Source: Undibacterium cyanobacteriorum
Lineage (GTDB): Bacteria; Pseudomonadota; Gammaproteobacteria; Burkholderiales; Burkholderiaceae_D
Length of the DNA: 64,000 nt
Direction of reading: 5' to 3'
NCBI RefSeq assembly: GCF_031326225.1
Contig: NZ_CP133720.1
Span: 2,170,001-2,234,000 of the forward strand
In this document: piece by piece, positions 45,420-53,686 of the stretch
Numbering within the stretch: the first letter of the stretch is position 1
Layout: every line of letters starts with the position of its first letter
Notes under the pieces: model-generated
What the model saw: only the letters and a program-made list of their open reading frames with translations
Told to the model about the DNA's origin: nothing
Database searches by the model: none
Position numbers and translations under genes: made by a program

Positions 45420-46409
45420 TTACAGTGCGATTTCCATGAGATCACGTCCGCAGATGATTTCACCATCAAAAAAAGGGCGTACGCCGTCTATCCACATTTG
45501 ATCGGTGATGCTAGGGTCGCCGCCTGGGACGAAATGAGACAAGACTAATTTCTTCACTTTCGCCTCGCTGGCGACGCGGCCGACTTGCTCAAAGGTGCTA
45601 TGGCTGTCGAGAAGATGTTGCTTGAGTCGTGTTGCTTGCGCTTCACTAGCGAGAAGCCGATCGAGCGCATGGATATTCATTACTTCGTGCACCAAAATAT
45701 CGGCGCCTTGGGCGAGTTTCACAAGCTCAGGCGAGTAACTGGTGTCGCCCGAAATGACGATCGATTGGCCCTGGTGATCGAAGCGGTACGCCAAAGCTGA
45801 GGTAATCGGCGGATGTACCACTTGCACCGCGCTCACTTTGGTTTTTCCATTTTCGAAGATGACGCCACTCTTGTTGATCTCGTGCGGGAATATGAGATTG
45901 ACTAAATTGCTTCGACCTTCATCCTCTATGCGCGTGTGGATGTCGAAGGCGTTCATTTGTAAAAATAACTTCGTCATGCGGTTAAGCGGTTTCGGCCCAT
46001 AGGTGTCGATGCGATGATTTAAGTCGGCAGCCCACGCTAACAGCATCAAATTGCCATAATCGGCATTGTGATCAGAATGGTGATGTGTGATGAAAATGTG
46101 GCGAAGGCTTGCAAGCTTTAAGCCTGCTTTGACAAATTGTTGTGCGACGCCGTTTCCGCAATCGATCACAAAGGCTTCTCCATCGATCATAATCACCTGT
46201 GATGGCGCGGCTCGATTCTTCTTTGGTGTTGGACCACCTGCAGTGCCCAATAAGATCAAACGCATATTGCTGTTTTCTCTTGGTTTATCCTGTTTAGGCG
46301 AACTGTCAGCCAGAGCTCGTGGTTCGGCGGAAGTTTGCAATGTGAGACCCAATCCCGCGCTACTGGCGATGATGGCTTCGAGAAAGTGGCGGCGGTGGAT
46401 GTTGTACAT
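45420..46409 (-). CDS. exported metallo-beta-lactamase-fold hydrolase
   Basis: This MBL-fold enzyme has 329 residues with the zinc-binding motif HHHSDH (HxHxDH at residues 109-114), ISGDTSYSPELVKLA with the bridging Asp, and LVLSHFVPGG with the last His. The N-terminus NIHRRHFLEA is a good twin-arginine motif followed by a hydrophobic stretch (IIASSAGLGLTLQTSA), so the folded metalloenzyme is probably sent to the periplasm by the Tat system. The family branch resembles RNase Z/arylsulfatase-like proteins; the substrate cannot be named. It converges with the TonB-like lipoprotein gene. Confidence 0.85.
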   Translation of the reverse strand: MYNIHRRHFLEAIIASSAGLGLTLQTSAEPRALADSSPKQDKPRENSNMRLILLGTAGGPTPKKNRAAPSQVIMIDGEAFVIDCGNGVAQQFVKAGLKLASLRHIFITHHHSDHNADYGNLMLLAWAADLNHRIDTYGPKPLNRMTKLFLQMNAFDIHTRIEDEGRSNLVNLIFPHEINKSGVIFENGKTKVSAVQVVHPPITSALAYRFDHQGQSIVISGDTSYSPELVKLAQGADILVHEVMNIHALDRLLASEAQATRLKQHLLDSHSTFEQVGRVASEAKVKKLVLSHFVPGGDPSITDQMWIDGVRPFFDGEIICGRDLMEIAL

Positions 46410-46697
46410 GATGGTGTGTCAACTCGATCAAATTGGATGGCTTCGCACTGATGAGCAAGTAAAATGCTCGCAGAGTGGGCAGTGTGTGCGGCCGCTCGCC
46501 CATGAAAAGTATTTTAAAGTAGTCATGCATTAACGGCAATTGCGCCATGTGTCTGCGAATTGCGTTGAATTTGGCTGCACCGTTTATGAGTACGATCAAG
46601 GCTTTCGTCTCTATTTTTTTGGTTTTGTCGGATTGCGGCTGATGAAGGGGAGTGATTGCTCTACGCTACACCCATAATTCATTAGCCAGGAGTGATT

Positions 46698-47948
46698 ATG
46701 TTTGCCAGTTTCTTCTTTATGTTGCGTACGGCGATTGCGTGGGGTGCCGTGTTTATGTTGTTGGCCTTGTTTATTTTTGAAGGCTTAGCGCGGCGCGGCC
46801 CACCAGATGGCTTTCTGATGATGATCTTGATGTTCGTGTGTGCAGCAGCAGTAGCAGCTTTTTCCCACGTGCGTCGCGTTCGTTTGATTGATCAAACCGT
46901 CAACTCAACAACGCTGGCGAATCGTCACCGCCGTGTGATCGATTTACCTATCAGTGCCGATGAAGCGTTTGAGCTCTTGCAAAAAGCCGTGACAGAGTTT
47001 CCGGGTGCCCAAAATGTAGAGGCCGCGGCGAATAGTTTGCAAGTACGGGCGAAAATTAAACGTAGCCCTTTGTATTATCCTGATCTGCAATCTTTACATC
47101 CATCATTACGTTGGTTATCGAGTGGTGATAATCAGATTTACGCAACGGTTTCTCCCGGAGTTGATTCCTGCGCAGTGACCTTGATTTGTGAACCGATGCG
47201 TCCCACATGGACCGACTTTTTTATTCTTGATCAAGGCAGTAATCTCGACAATGTACAGGCCTTCACACGTGCTTTGATGCGTCGTCTCGGCGATATGCGT
47301 AGCAAAGAGCGCGAAGAGGTGAAGCAGACCATGACTGAGAAAGAACTCTCAGTTGCTAAGTTGAATCTCTTGCACGCACAAGTGGAGCCCCATTTCTTGT
47401 ACAACAGTTTGGCGAGCGCACAGCTGCTAACGCGTTCTGATCCTGCAAAAGCAGATGAGATGCTGGGCAATTTGATTACCTACTTACGTCATTCTTTGCC
47501 GCGCACCGAGGATTCCTTGTCGACCATTGGTGAAGAACTTGAACGGACCCGCGCCTATCTCGATATTATGAAGATTCGTATGGGTTCACGCTTAAATGTG
47601 CAGTATGAAATTCCCGACTATTTGAAGCCGGTGCTCTTCCCAAGCATGATGTTGCAGACCTTGGTTGAAAATGCGATTAAACATGGTTTGGAGCCTAAGA
47701 GTGGCGGTGGCACGATTTGGGTGTTGGCACGTGCTCATGAAAATATGGTGGCTGTCACCGTCGCAGATGATGGGCGTGGCTTTAGTGCGGAGAGCGCAGG
47801 TACAGGAATCGGCTTGCGCAACGTGAGAGAACGACTGCGCCTCGCCTACGGCAATACGGCACAGTTCTCAATTGTGGCCAATTTCCCGAATGGTGTCGCA
47901 GCAACGATTACAGTGCCGACCAGCTTCATCAAGGGAGAAGTATCATGA
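46698..47948 (+). CDS. LytS/AlgZ-type sensor histidine kinase
   Basis: A membrane sensor kinase of 416 residues. Two N-terminal hydrophobic segments (about 7-28 and 38-56) anchor it with almost no periplasmic part. An unrecognised cytoplasmic domain covers about 75-200. The His-kinase core has HAQVEPHFLYNSLASAQLL, with His 232 as phosphorylation site, typical of the LytS/YehU group. The ATPase domain shows TLVENAIKHGLEP, VADDGRGFS and GTGIGLRNVRERL. The ATG at 46698 has CAGGAG upstream. It overlaps the next gene, a LytTR regulator, by four bases (ATGA), so the two form a two-component pair. The signal is unknown. Confidence 0.92.
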   Translation: MFASFFFMLRTAIAWGAVFMLLALFIFEGLARRGPPDGFLMMILMFVCAAAVAAFSHVRRVRLIDQTVNSTTLANRHRRVIDLPISADEAFELLQKAVTEFPGAQNVEAAANSLQVRAKIKRSPLYYPDLQSLHPSLRWLSSGDNQIYATVSPGVDSCAVTLICEPMRPTWTDFFILDQGSNLDNVQAFTRALMRRLGDMRSKEREEVKQTMTEKELSVAKLNLLHAQVEPHFLYNSLASAQLLTRSDPAKADEMLGNLITYLRHSLPRTEDSLSTIGEELERTRAYLDIMKIRMGSRLNVQYEIPDYLKPVLFPSMMLQTLVENAIKHGLEPKSGGGTIWVLARAHENMVAVTVADDGRGFSAESAGTGIGLRNVRERLRLAYGNTAQFSIVANFPNGVAATITVPTSFIKGEVS

Positions 47949-48733
47949 CTCGCTGTGTGATCGCTGAAGATGAGAGCTTGTTACGTGAAGCCCTGTTGAC
48001 GCAACTGCAAAAAGCCTGGCCCGGTTTGGAAATTCTTGCTGCTTGTGATGATGGTGCTAGCGCGTTGGAAGAGATCACTGCACATCAACCTGATGTGGTG
48101 TTTCTTGATATCCGTATGCCAGGTTTGAACGGTATCGAAATCGCGGCGGCGATGGCAGAAGTGAGCCCAGCTACGCAAATCGTTTTCGTGACGGCTTACG
48201 ACCAATATGCGATTGAGGCTTTCGATAAAGGCGCGGTTGACTATCTTCTAAAACCTGTCGCCTATGATCGCTTGGTTGCTACTGTAGAGCGATTGCAAAT
48301 GCGGGCACAAAACACTGATGCCAAACAGAGTGCCATGAGCGCAGTGTCGGATTTATTGGCGAAGCTCGGAAGTTCTTCAATCGCTTCAGGTGGTTTGCGT
48401 GAGAAAGAACCTTTGGTGTGGTTAACTGCTAGTTCGGGTACCGAGACGAAGTTAATCATGATTGATGATGTGGCTTACTTTAAAGCCGACAACAAATACA
48501 CCGTCGTCATGACAGCTGAGGGCGAGGCGCTACTACGTAAGCCAATTCGTGAATTGCTTGATGTGTTGGATCCGACCATGTTCAAGCAGATACATCGCTC
48601 GACCATCGTCAATTTTCGAGCGATCGCCTCCGTGCTACGTGACGAAGGAGGTAAGGGCATTGTGAAGCTCAAGAATCGCCCTGAGACCTTGAGCGTGAGC
48701 CAGCCTTTCATGATTCTGTTCCGTAACATGTGA
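47945..48733 (+). CDS. LytTR-family response regulator
   Basis: This DNA-binding response regulator has 262 residues. The receiver domain (about 1-120) begins TRCVIAEDESLLREAL, with the phosphoacceptor Asp 55 in VVFLDIRMPG and the conserved Lys in YLLKPVAYDRL. The C-terminal LytTR domain (about 158-262) includes YFKADNKYTVVMT and IHRSTIVNFRAIASVLRD. It resembles AlgR/LytR regulators. Start ATG overlaps the kinase stop, indicating coupled translation. The DUF4407 gene begins seven bases after its stop. Confidence 0.94.
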   Translation: MTRCVIAEDESLLREALLTQLQKAWPGLEILAACDDGASALEEITAHQPDVVFLDIRMPGLNGIEIAAAMAEVSPATQIVFVTAYDQYAIEAFDKGAVDYLLKPVAYDRLVATVERLQMRAQNTDAKQSAMSAVSDLLAKLGSSSIASGGLREKEPLVWLTASSGTETKLIMIDDVAYFKADNKYTVVMTAEGEALLRKPIRELLDVLDPTMFKQIHRSTIVNFRAIASVLRDEGGKGIVKLKNRPETLSVSQPFMILFRNM

Positions 48734-48740
48734 GGTCATC

Positions 48741-50456
48741 ATGCAATCGGCAGATTCTCAAAGATCATCGTTCACTCAGGACGATGATCAAAGCGAGCTC
48801 GTCTCTGCGCAGCATTCAGATCAAGGATTCGATGGAAAAAGAGCGGCTCATTCTGACAGTCAAACGCAATCTCAGAATCAAAAACATTTTCGCGCTCACG
48901 CTATGCCGAATGGCGAAAACTTAAATGGCTTGAAGTCTTCGAAACCCTTGATCGAGCGACTAAGGCAAGCCAGTTTACGTTTTCTTGCTCTCTCTGCTGC
49001 AATTGATTTTGAAGTACTCGAACGGGTTGGTGAGCACGGGAATCAAGGCGGAAACCGTGTTTTTATGCGCGGTCGGTTTAAGTATTATGGCCTCGGCAGT
49101 CTGGTGATATTTTTTGCCGTATTCGCAGGATATGGCATGGGTCACATGTTATCGACGATGGCGAATATGAGCTGGCTTGGCGCATCAATCGCAGGCGTGG
49201 TGTGGGCCGTTTTTCAGTGGTGCCTTGAGCGACAAATTCTGATTAGTATTCAACATGATGCAGTGTGGTGGCAGAAGATCTTTGGGATAACTTGGCGCAG
49301 TGCCTTGGCGCTCATGTCTGCTTCGGTCATGGTCTATCCGTTTTTTGTCGAAACGAATCGAGCCGAGATTGATGTCAAAATCGGACAGATTACACAACGC
49401 AGACTACAGGACGCGAAAGAGGTAACGGCGTCAATTGCGGACTTGCCGCGCTTAGAACAAGAGTCCCAAGCTCACGCAATCAATTTGACGCGACTAGAAA
49501 AAGCGATGAGTAGTGATGCACCCGACATCGCCAGTTTTCAAATTCGCGCAAAGCAATGCTGGTTACGCCAGCAAAAGACCGATGCTACTCTCGCACGGCA
49601 GCAACGTGGACTCAGCTTGTTACGAGAGCGTCCTGGAGTTGATCTTGTCCTTGATGCCCGAATTCAAGCTTTGGAGGATCAACGCGAGCAGGCGAAAGAG
49701 CAGTGCCGTCAAGCGGAGAGCGCTATCGCTAAGCGTAATGCGGACTGGCGTCAGCTTAAAAGTAAAGAACATGCGCAAGTCGCCGAGCAACAACGCTTGA
49801 CCTTGGAAGAGACTAAGCTGGCGCAAAGTAAGCGCGATCAACTCTTCGACGAGCAAGAAAAGCGTGTGCAGGCGAGTGCCCATTCAGGCTTCGCGGCAGA
49901 TTTTTATGCAGTTGCTCGATTAATGGAAGAGGATCCTTATCGACGCTTTCAAATGATGTGGTGGATGCTGTGGTTTCTAGCGATTGAGATGGTAGCGATT
50001 CTGGTGAAATTTGGCACCAAGACCGATGTGGATCTCTACTTAAGTCTAGCGGAAAAGGCCCTCGTGAATAATATTGAAGCTGACTTCAAAGCGAAGCAAA
50101 TGCAATTGACTACTCAACATCTGCGTGAGCAGGTCCAAACCGAAGCAGAGCACGCCTATTGGAATGGGCCCGCACTTGAAATTCACAGTCAAAGAGTGCA
50201 GGAACAAGAGATGCAACGAATGCAAAAGGAAGATGAATGTGCCACAATGCAACGTGACTGTCATCGCTCTGTACAAATGCTGGAGGCCGCTCTACACGAA
50301 TGGGAAGCACTGGAGGTTTTGAAGCGGCGCGCGACACATCGTGCGAACGAGGAGCAGGATAGTCAGCAAGTGCAAACCTTGCGCCATCTGTGTACGGTGG
50401 CAGAAGCAGACTTAGTGAAGCGATTGCAAACTCATTTGAATGGTGTTGTGGGTTGA
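48741..50456 (+). CDS. DUF4407-family membrane coiled-coil protein
   Basis: A protein of 571 residues and unknown function. The first 70 residues are polar and low in complexity (many Gln, Ser, Asp). Three membrane helices lie at about 117-137, 145-161 and 184-203, then a long Gln/Glu/Arg-rich coiled coil (about 205-395). A fourth helix (WWMLWFLAIEMVAILVKF, about 413-431) is followed by a second helical, Gln-rich cytoplasmic part. This layout is that of DUF4407 proteins. TGAGG precedes the ATG. It starts seven bases after the LytTR regulator, so the three genes are probably one operon. A 12-bp tandem repeat spans its stop codon and a terminator follows. Confidence 0.8.
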   Translation: MQSADSQRSSFTQDDDQSELVSAQHSDQGFDGKRAAHSDSQTQSQNQKHFRAHAMPNGENLNGLKSSKPLIERLRQASLRFLALSAAIDFEVLERVGEHGNQGGNRVFMRGRFKYYGLGSLVIFFAVFAGYGMGHMLSTMANMSWLGASIAGVVWAVFQWCLERQILISIQHDAVWWQKIFGITWRSALALMSASVMVYPFFVETNRAEIDVKIGQITQRRLQDAKEVTASIADLPRLEQESQAHAINLTRLEKAMSSDAPDIASFQIRAKQCWLRQQKTDATLARQQRGLSLLRERPGVDLVLDARIQALEDQREQAKEQCRQAESAIAKRNADWRQLKSKEHAQVAEQQRLTLEETKLAQSKRDQLFDEQEKRVQASAHSGFAADFYAVARLMEEDPYRRFQMMWWMLWFLAIEMVAILVKFGTKTDVDLYLSLAEKALVNNIEADFKAKQMQLTTQHLREQVQTEAEHAYWNGPALEIHSQRVQEQEMQRMQKEDECATMQRDCHRSVQMLEAALHEWEALEVLKRRATHRANEEQDSQQVQTLRHLCTVAEADLVKRLQTHLNGVVG

Positions 50457-50497
50457 GGATTGGGTTGAAGTTTGGGTTGAAAGGTGGGTTGAGTTTC
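50450..50497 (+). repeat. 12-bp tandem repeat, four copies, across a stop codon
   Basis: GGGTTGA occurs at 50450, 50462, 50474 and 50486, exactly every 12 bases, with variable five-base spacers (GGATT, AGTTT, AAGGT, GTTTC). The first copy contains the TGA stop of the DUF4407 gene; the other three lie in its 3' untranslated region. Because 12 is a multiple of three, every copy presents TGA in the same frame. Confidence 0.85.
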
Positions 50498-50526
50498 ACT
50501 AGACCTTTGTATCCAGCGAAAAAAAA

Positions 50527-50556
50527 GGGGGCGACCAAAGGACGCCCCGATTTTTT
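50527..50556. terminator. bidirectional terminator between convergent genes
   Basis: GGGGCG pairs with CGCCCC around a nine-base loop. A run of T follows on the plus strand (after GA), and a run of A precedes it, giving a T tract on the minus strand. It can serve both the DUF4407 gene and the alpha/beta hydrolase gene. Confidence 0.8.
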
Positions 50557-50637
50557 ATTGAAATCCACTCGATCTTCAATCCACGTGCGGAACAAGCAAG
50601 CTTGAGTTGTAGTGGAAGATCAAACGCTGAATTCTGC

Positions 50638-51444
50638 TCACGTTTTGAAGAATTGATGAAGCGCGTCAAGCACTGCATCTGCTTGTTCCGTCATCATGGA
50701 ATGTCCACAATTTTCGATGATACGAATTTGCTTATTGGTGATCGCATTCGATAAGCTGGCGCTGGCTTTCACTGGCGTCATCATATCTTGCTTTGCCAAT
50801 AAAAACAGAGTTGGGCAGGTCACTTTTTGCGCTGCGTTCTCGCCATTTTTATACTCGTTACAGGCTGTGAAATCGTTAAAGAAAACTTGCTCGGGATTGA
50901 TTGCTGAGATTCTTTGCATCAGACGCATGCTTGAATTCATTACCGAAAAGCCCGGGCCAGGGCAAGATGGCTTATGCGCATTGCTGCTATGAGAAAAGAT
51001 ATTGACCATATCAATCGCGCTTTGCTCGTGATTCTGCGAGGCGAATAACAAGGCGTCGGAGACTTTCATCGGAAACGCAGTGCCGAGTAAAGCCAATTTT
51101 TGAATGCGTTCTGGCGCAAGACTAGCGGCTTCCAAAGCGATCAAAGATCCCATGCTGTGCCCCGCGACGAAGGCTTGTTGCACACCGCTCAACTCGATGA
51201 CTTCTAATAACCACTTCGCCATCACTTCGACGCTATGCAAGGCCGGTCCTTGACTACGTCCATGACCTGGCAAATCAAGAGCGAGAACACTGAAGCCATG
51301 GTGCGCCAAGTAGCGTGATTGCATTGCCCACACGGAATGGTCATTCTGCGCCCCATGCACCAAAAGCACGGTGGGGAGATTGGGGTTGAAAGCTTTGCCT
51401 CCGGTATAGGCATACACGGATTTATGTTGAATCTGTAACTGCAT
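50638..51444 (-). CDS. alpha/beta hydrolase
   Basis: A 268-residue serine hydrolase of the alpha/beta fold. The oxyanion region is LLVHGAQNDHSVW, the nucleophile elbow GHSMGS (Ser 97), an acid candidate is in LLAKQDMMTP (about Asp 221), and the catalytic His lies in NCGHSMM (about 248). The substrate cannot be told. It begins one base after the metY stop, so it is translated together with metY; a role in sulfur or methionine metabolism, perhaps hydrolysing a related ester or thioester, is only an inference from that. Confidence 0.88.
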   Translation of the reverse strand: MQLQIQHKSVYAYTGGKAFNPNLPTVLLVHGAQNDHSVWAMQSRYLAHHGFSVLALDLPGHGRSQGPALHSVEVMAKWLLEVIELSGVQQAFVAGHSMGSLIALEAASLAPERIQKLALLGTAFPMKVSDALLFASQNHEQSAIDMVNIFSHSSNAHKPSCPGPGFSVMNSSMRLMQRISAINPEQVFFNDFTACNEYKNGENAAQKVTCPTLFLLAKQDMMTPVKASASLSNAITNKQIRIIENCGHSMMTEQADAVLDALHQFFKT

Positions 51445-51445
51445 C

Positions 51446-52756
51446 TTATTTTCCTTTCTGCGCCATCTTCAAACCGCGATTGAGATCTTCGATGAGGTCA
51501 TCGACGTCTTCTAAACCGACGGACAGCCGTATGGTGCCTTCGCTGATGCCTGAAGCGGAAAGTTGTTCGGCTGGCACACGGAAATGGGTGGTGGACGCAG
51601 GGTGGATAACCAAGGATTTGGCATCACCAACATTCGCTAAATGCGAGAATACTTTGAGCGATTCGACAAAGCGTTGTCCCGCTGCGCGATCGCCTTTGAT
51701 ATTGAAAGAGAACACCGAGCCACAGCCTTTGGGTAACAAGGTCTTTGCCAATTCATAGTCTGGATGGCTTTCGAGTTCGGGGTAGGAAATCGATTCCACA
51801 GCAGCATGGGATGCCAAAAACTCCACCACACGGCGTGCATTGGCAACATGGCGTTCCATACGCAAACCCAAGGTTTCGATTCCCTGCAAGATGGCGAATG
51901 CATTGTGCGGGCTCATACATGCGCCAAAATCACGCAAGCCTTCGCGTCGGGCTCTCAATGAAAAGGCGCCGACGGTGGACTCTTCCGCAAACACCATTCC
52001 ATGAAAGCCTTCATACGGCTCGCACAACTCCGCAAAACGTCCACTCTTATCGTACGCGGCTTGCCAATCAAATGTGCCGCCGTCGACCAAAATACCACCA
52101 ATGGCCGTACCATGTCCGCAAAGGAATTTGGTGGCTGAATGAAATACCAAATCGGCGCCATGTTCGAATGGTTTGAGCAAATACGGAGTCGTGAATGTGG
52201 AATCGACCATCAAAGGTAAATGATGCTGATGGGCGATTTCAGCGACTGCTGGGATGTTCAAGACATCGAGGCCAGGATTGCCCAAGGTTTCTGCGAATAA
52301 GACTTTGGTCTCGGGGCGAATCGCTTGACGCCAAGCATCGAGATCGCGCGGATCAACAAAGGTGGTTTCAATGCCGAAGCGTTTCAAAGTGTAGGCCAAC
52401 AAATTGTGAGAGCCGCCATACAAAGCGCGTGAAGCGACAATATGTGAGCCAGCGCCGGCGATGGTGCTGAGACCTAAATGCAGCGCTGCTTGACCACTCG
52501 CGACGGCAATCCCCGCGACACCACCTTCAAGCGCTGCCATGCGCTCTTCGAGCACGGCGTTGGTCGGGTTGGTGATACGGCTATAGACGTGGCCTGCGCG
52601 TTCCATGTTGAACAAAGAGGCTGCATGATCAGAATCACGAAAGTTAAACGACGACGTGAAATAAATCGGCGTTGCACGCGCACCTGTCGCCGGATCAGCG
52701 ACGGCACCAGCGTGTAATGAGAGGGTGTCGAACCCTGGGTATTTTGGACCGCTCAT
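51446..52756 (-). CDS. metY: O-acetylhomoserine sulfhydrylase
   Basis: A PLP enzyme of the Cys/Met metabolism family, 436 residues, joining sulfide and O-acetylhomoserine to homocysteine. The N-terminus GPKYPGFDTLSLHAGAVADP and PIYFTSSFNFRDSDHAA are typical of MetY. YSRITNPTNAVLEERMAALE contains phosphate-binding residues, and the PLP Lys is Lys 210 in FHSATKFLCGHGTA. MetZ or MetB are related, but the length and N-terminus favour MetY. I start at the ATG at 52756; the longer frame adds 14 residues without homology. GGAG lies about 12 bases upstream. The alpha/beta hydrolase gene follows immediately. Confidence 0.9.
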   Translation of the reverse strand: MSGPKYPGFDTLSLHAGAVADPATGARATPIYFTSSFNFRDSDHAASLFNMERAGHVYSRITNPTNAVLEERMAALEGGVAGIAVASGQAALHLGLSTIAGAGSHIVASRALYGGSHNLLAYTLKRFGIETTFVDPRDLDAWRQAIRPETKVLFAETLGNPGLDVLNIPAVAEIAHQHHLPLMVDSTFTTPYLLKPFEHGADLVFHSATKFLCGHGTAIGGILVDGGTFDWQAAYDKSGRFAELCEPYEGFHGMVFAEESTVGAFSLRARREGLRDFGACMSPHNAFAILQGIETLGLRMERHVANARRVVEFLASHAAVESISYPELESHPDYELAKTLLPKGCGSVFSFNIKGDRAAGQRFVESLKVFSHLANVGDAKSLVIHPASTTHFRVPAEQLSASGISEGTIRLSVGLEDVDDLIEDLNRGLKMAQKGK

Positions 52757-52836
52757 AAATTGGTATTCTCCGAATGTGAATGGCGACATCGTACGCACTG
52801 CTCGTGTTTTTGAAAAGTCTTGACAGGAGTGGTCTT

Positions 52837-52865
52837 TTGAAAAAGCATCAATTCTTCAAAATAAT
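52837..52865 (+). promoter_or_regulatory. probable promoter of the CBS-domain gene
   Basis: TTGAAA and AATAAT are separated by 17 bases, on the strand diverging from metY. A TTGACA lies a little upstream (52820) but has no matching -10 box. The leader to the CBS gene would be about 150 bases. Confidence 0.45.
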
Positions 52866-53020
52866 TGTGTGGATTGCAAAATTCTTGAGGAGAATCACTA
52901 GATTTTTAAGCGTGCATGCGATACATTGTCCTACGAGCAAGCCAAAGCACGAAGTTTCGCCGCATTCCAGCTTGGATTCTTCACTACAGCGAAAGCGCAT
53001 CACCGACGACGGAGGACAGC

Positions 53021-53473
53021 ATGAAAGTTTCAGAGATTCTGCAGGTTAAAGGGAATATCTTATTCACGATTACCCCTGATACGCCCATGAAAGAAGCCGT
53101 GAATTTCATGGAAGAGAAAGATATTGGTTCTTTGATCGTGATGGAGTTTGGTGACTTGGTCGGTATGCTGACTTTCCGTGAAGTGATCCGTGCCGTCGCG
53201 AAAAACGGAGGAGAATTAGGCGAGGGTACAGTGCGCAAGTATATGGATGACCATCCAATGACGGTCACGCCTGAAACGGAAGTCAACGAAGTACGTCGCA
53301 TGATGTTGGAAAAACACTCTCGCTATTTACCGGTGATGGATGCGAAAACTTTAATGGGCGTTATTTCTTTCTATGACGTGGCGCGTGCAGTTTTGGAAGC
53401 GCAGAGTTTTGAGAACAAGATGTTGAAAGCCTATATTCGCGATTGGCCAGTTGAAGACGACAAAGCAGACTAA
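53021..53473 (+). CDS. CBS-domain pair protein
   Basis: A protein of 150 residues made of two CBS motifs (about 7-62 and 75-130), the second ending RYLPVMDAKTLMGVISFYDV. Such stand-alone Bateman modules bind adenine nucleotides and regulate partners, which are not identifiable here. The frame is open much further upstream, but the ATG at 53021 has GGAGG seven bases before it and begins KVSEILQVKGN, the normal start. A strong terminator follows, so it is probably a single-gene unit. Confidence 0.9.
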   Translation: MKVSEILQVKGNILFTITPDTPMKEAVNFMEEKDIGSLIVMEFGDLVGMLTFREVIRAVAKNGGELGEGTVRKYMDDHPMTVTPETEVNEVRRMMLEKHSRYLPVMDAKTLMGVISFYDVARAVLEAQSFENKMLKAYIRDWPVEDDKAD

Positions 53474-53480
53474 GCAAAGC

Positions 53481-53510
53481 AAGCCCACGCAAGCACGTGG
53501 GCTTTTTTTT
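53481..53510 (+). terminator. intrinsic terminator of the CBS-domain gene
   Basis: AAGCCCACG pairs perfectly with CGTGGGCTT across a six-base loop, followed by a run of T. Confidence 0.95.
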
Positions 53511-53686
53511 GTCCGTACTTTTTCTTTTATCTCAAATCGCAATCGTTTTGAATGTCTCCTCATGGACAGAAAAGATCCGGCAAACTAAGTACGAAGTAGG
53601 TAGCGGCAAGCAGTAGCGAGATTCAAGCAGTGAGAAGTAATAAGAAGTAGTAAGTGCCTCGATTTAAAAATACAAGGAGATCAGAT

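Noticed and set aside
46087..46533. 148-residue plus-strand frame opposite the metallo-hydrolase
   Set aside because: It mostly covers the opposite strand of a gene with a clear zinc motif and Tat leader, and has no start signal of its own.
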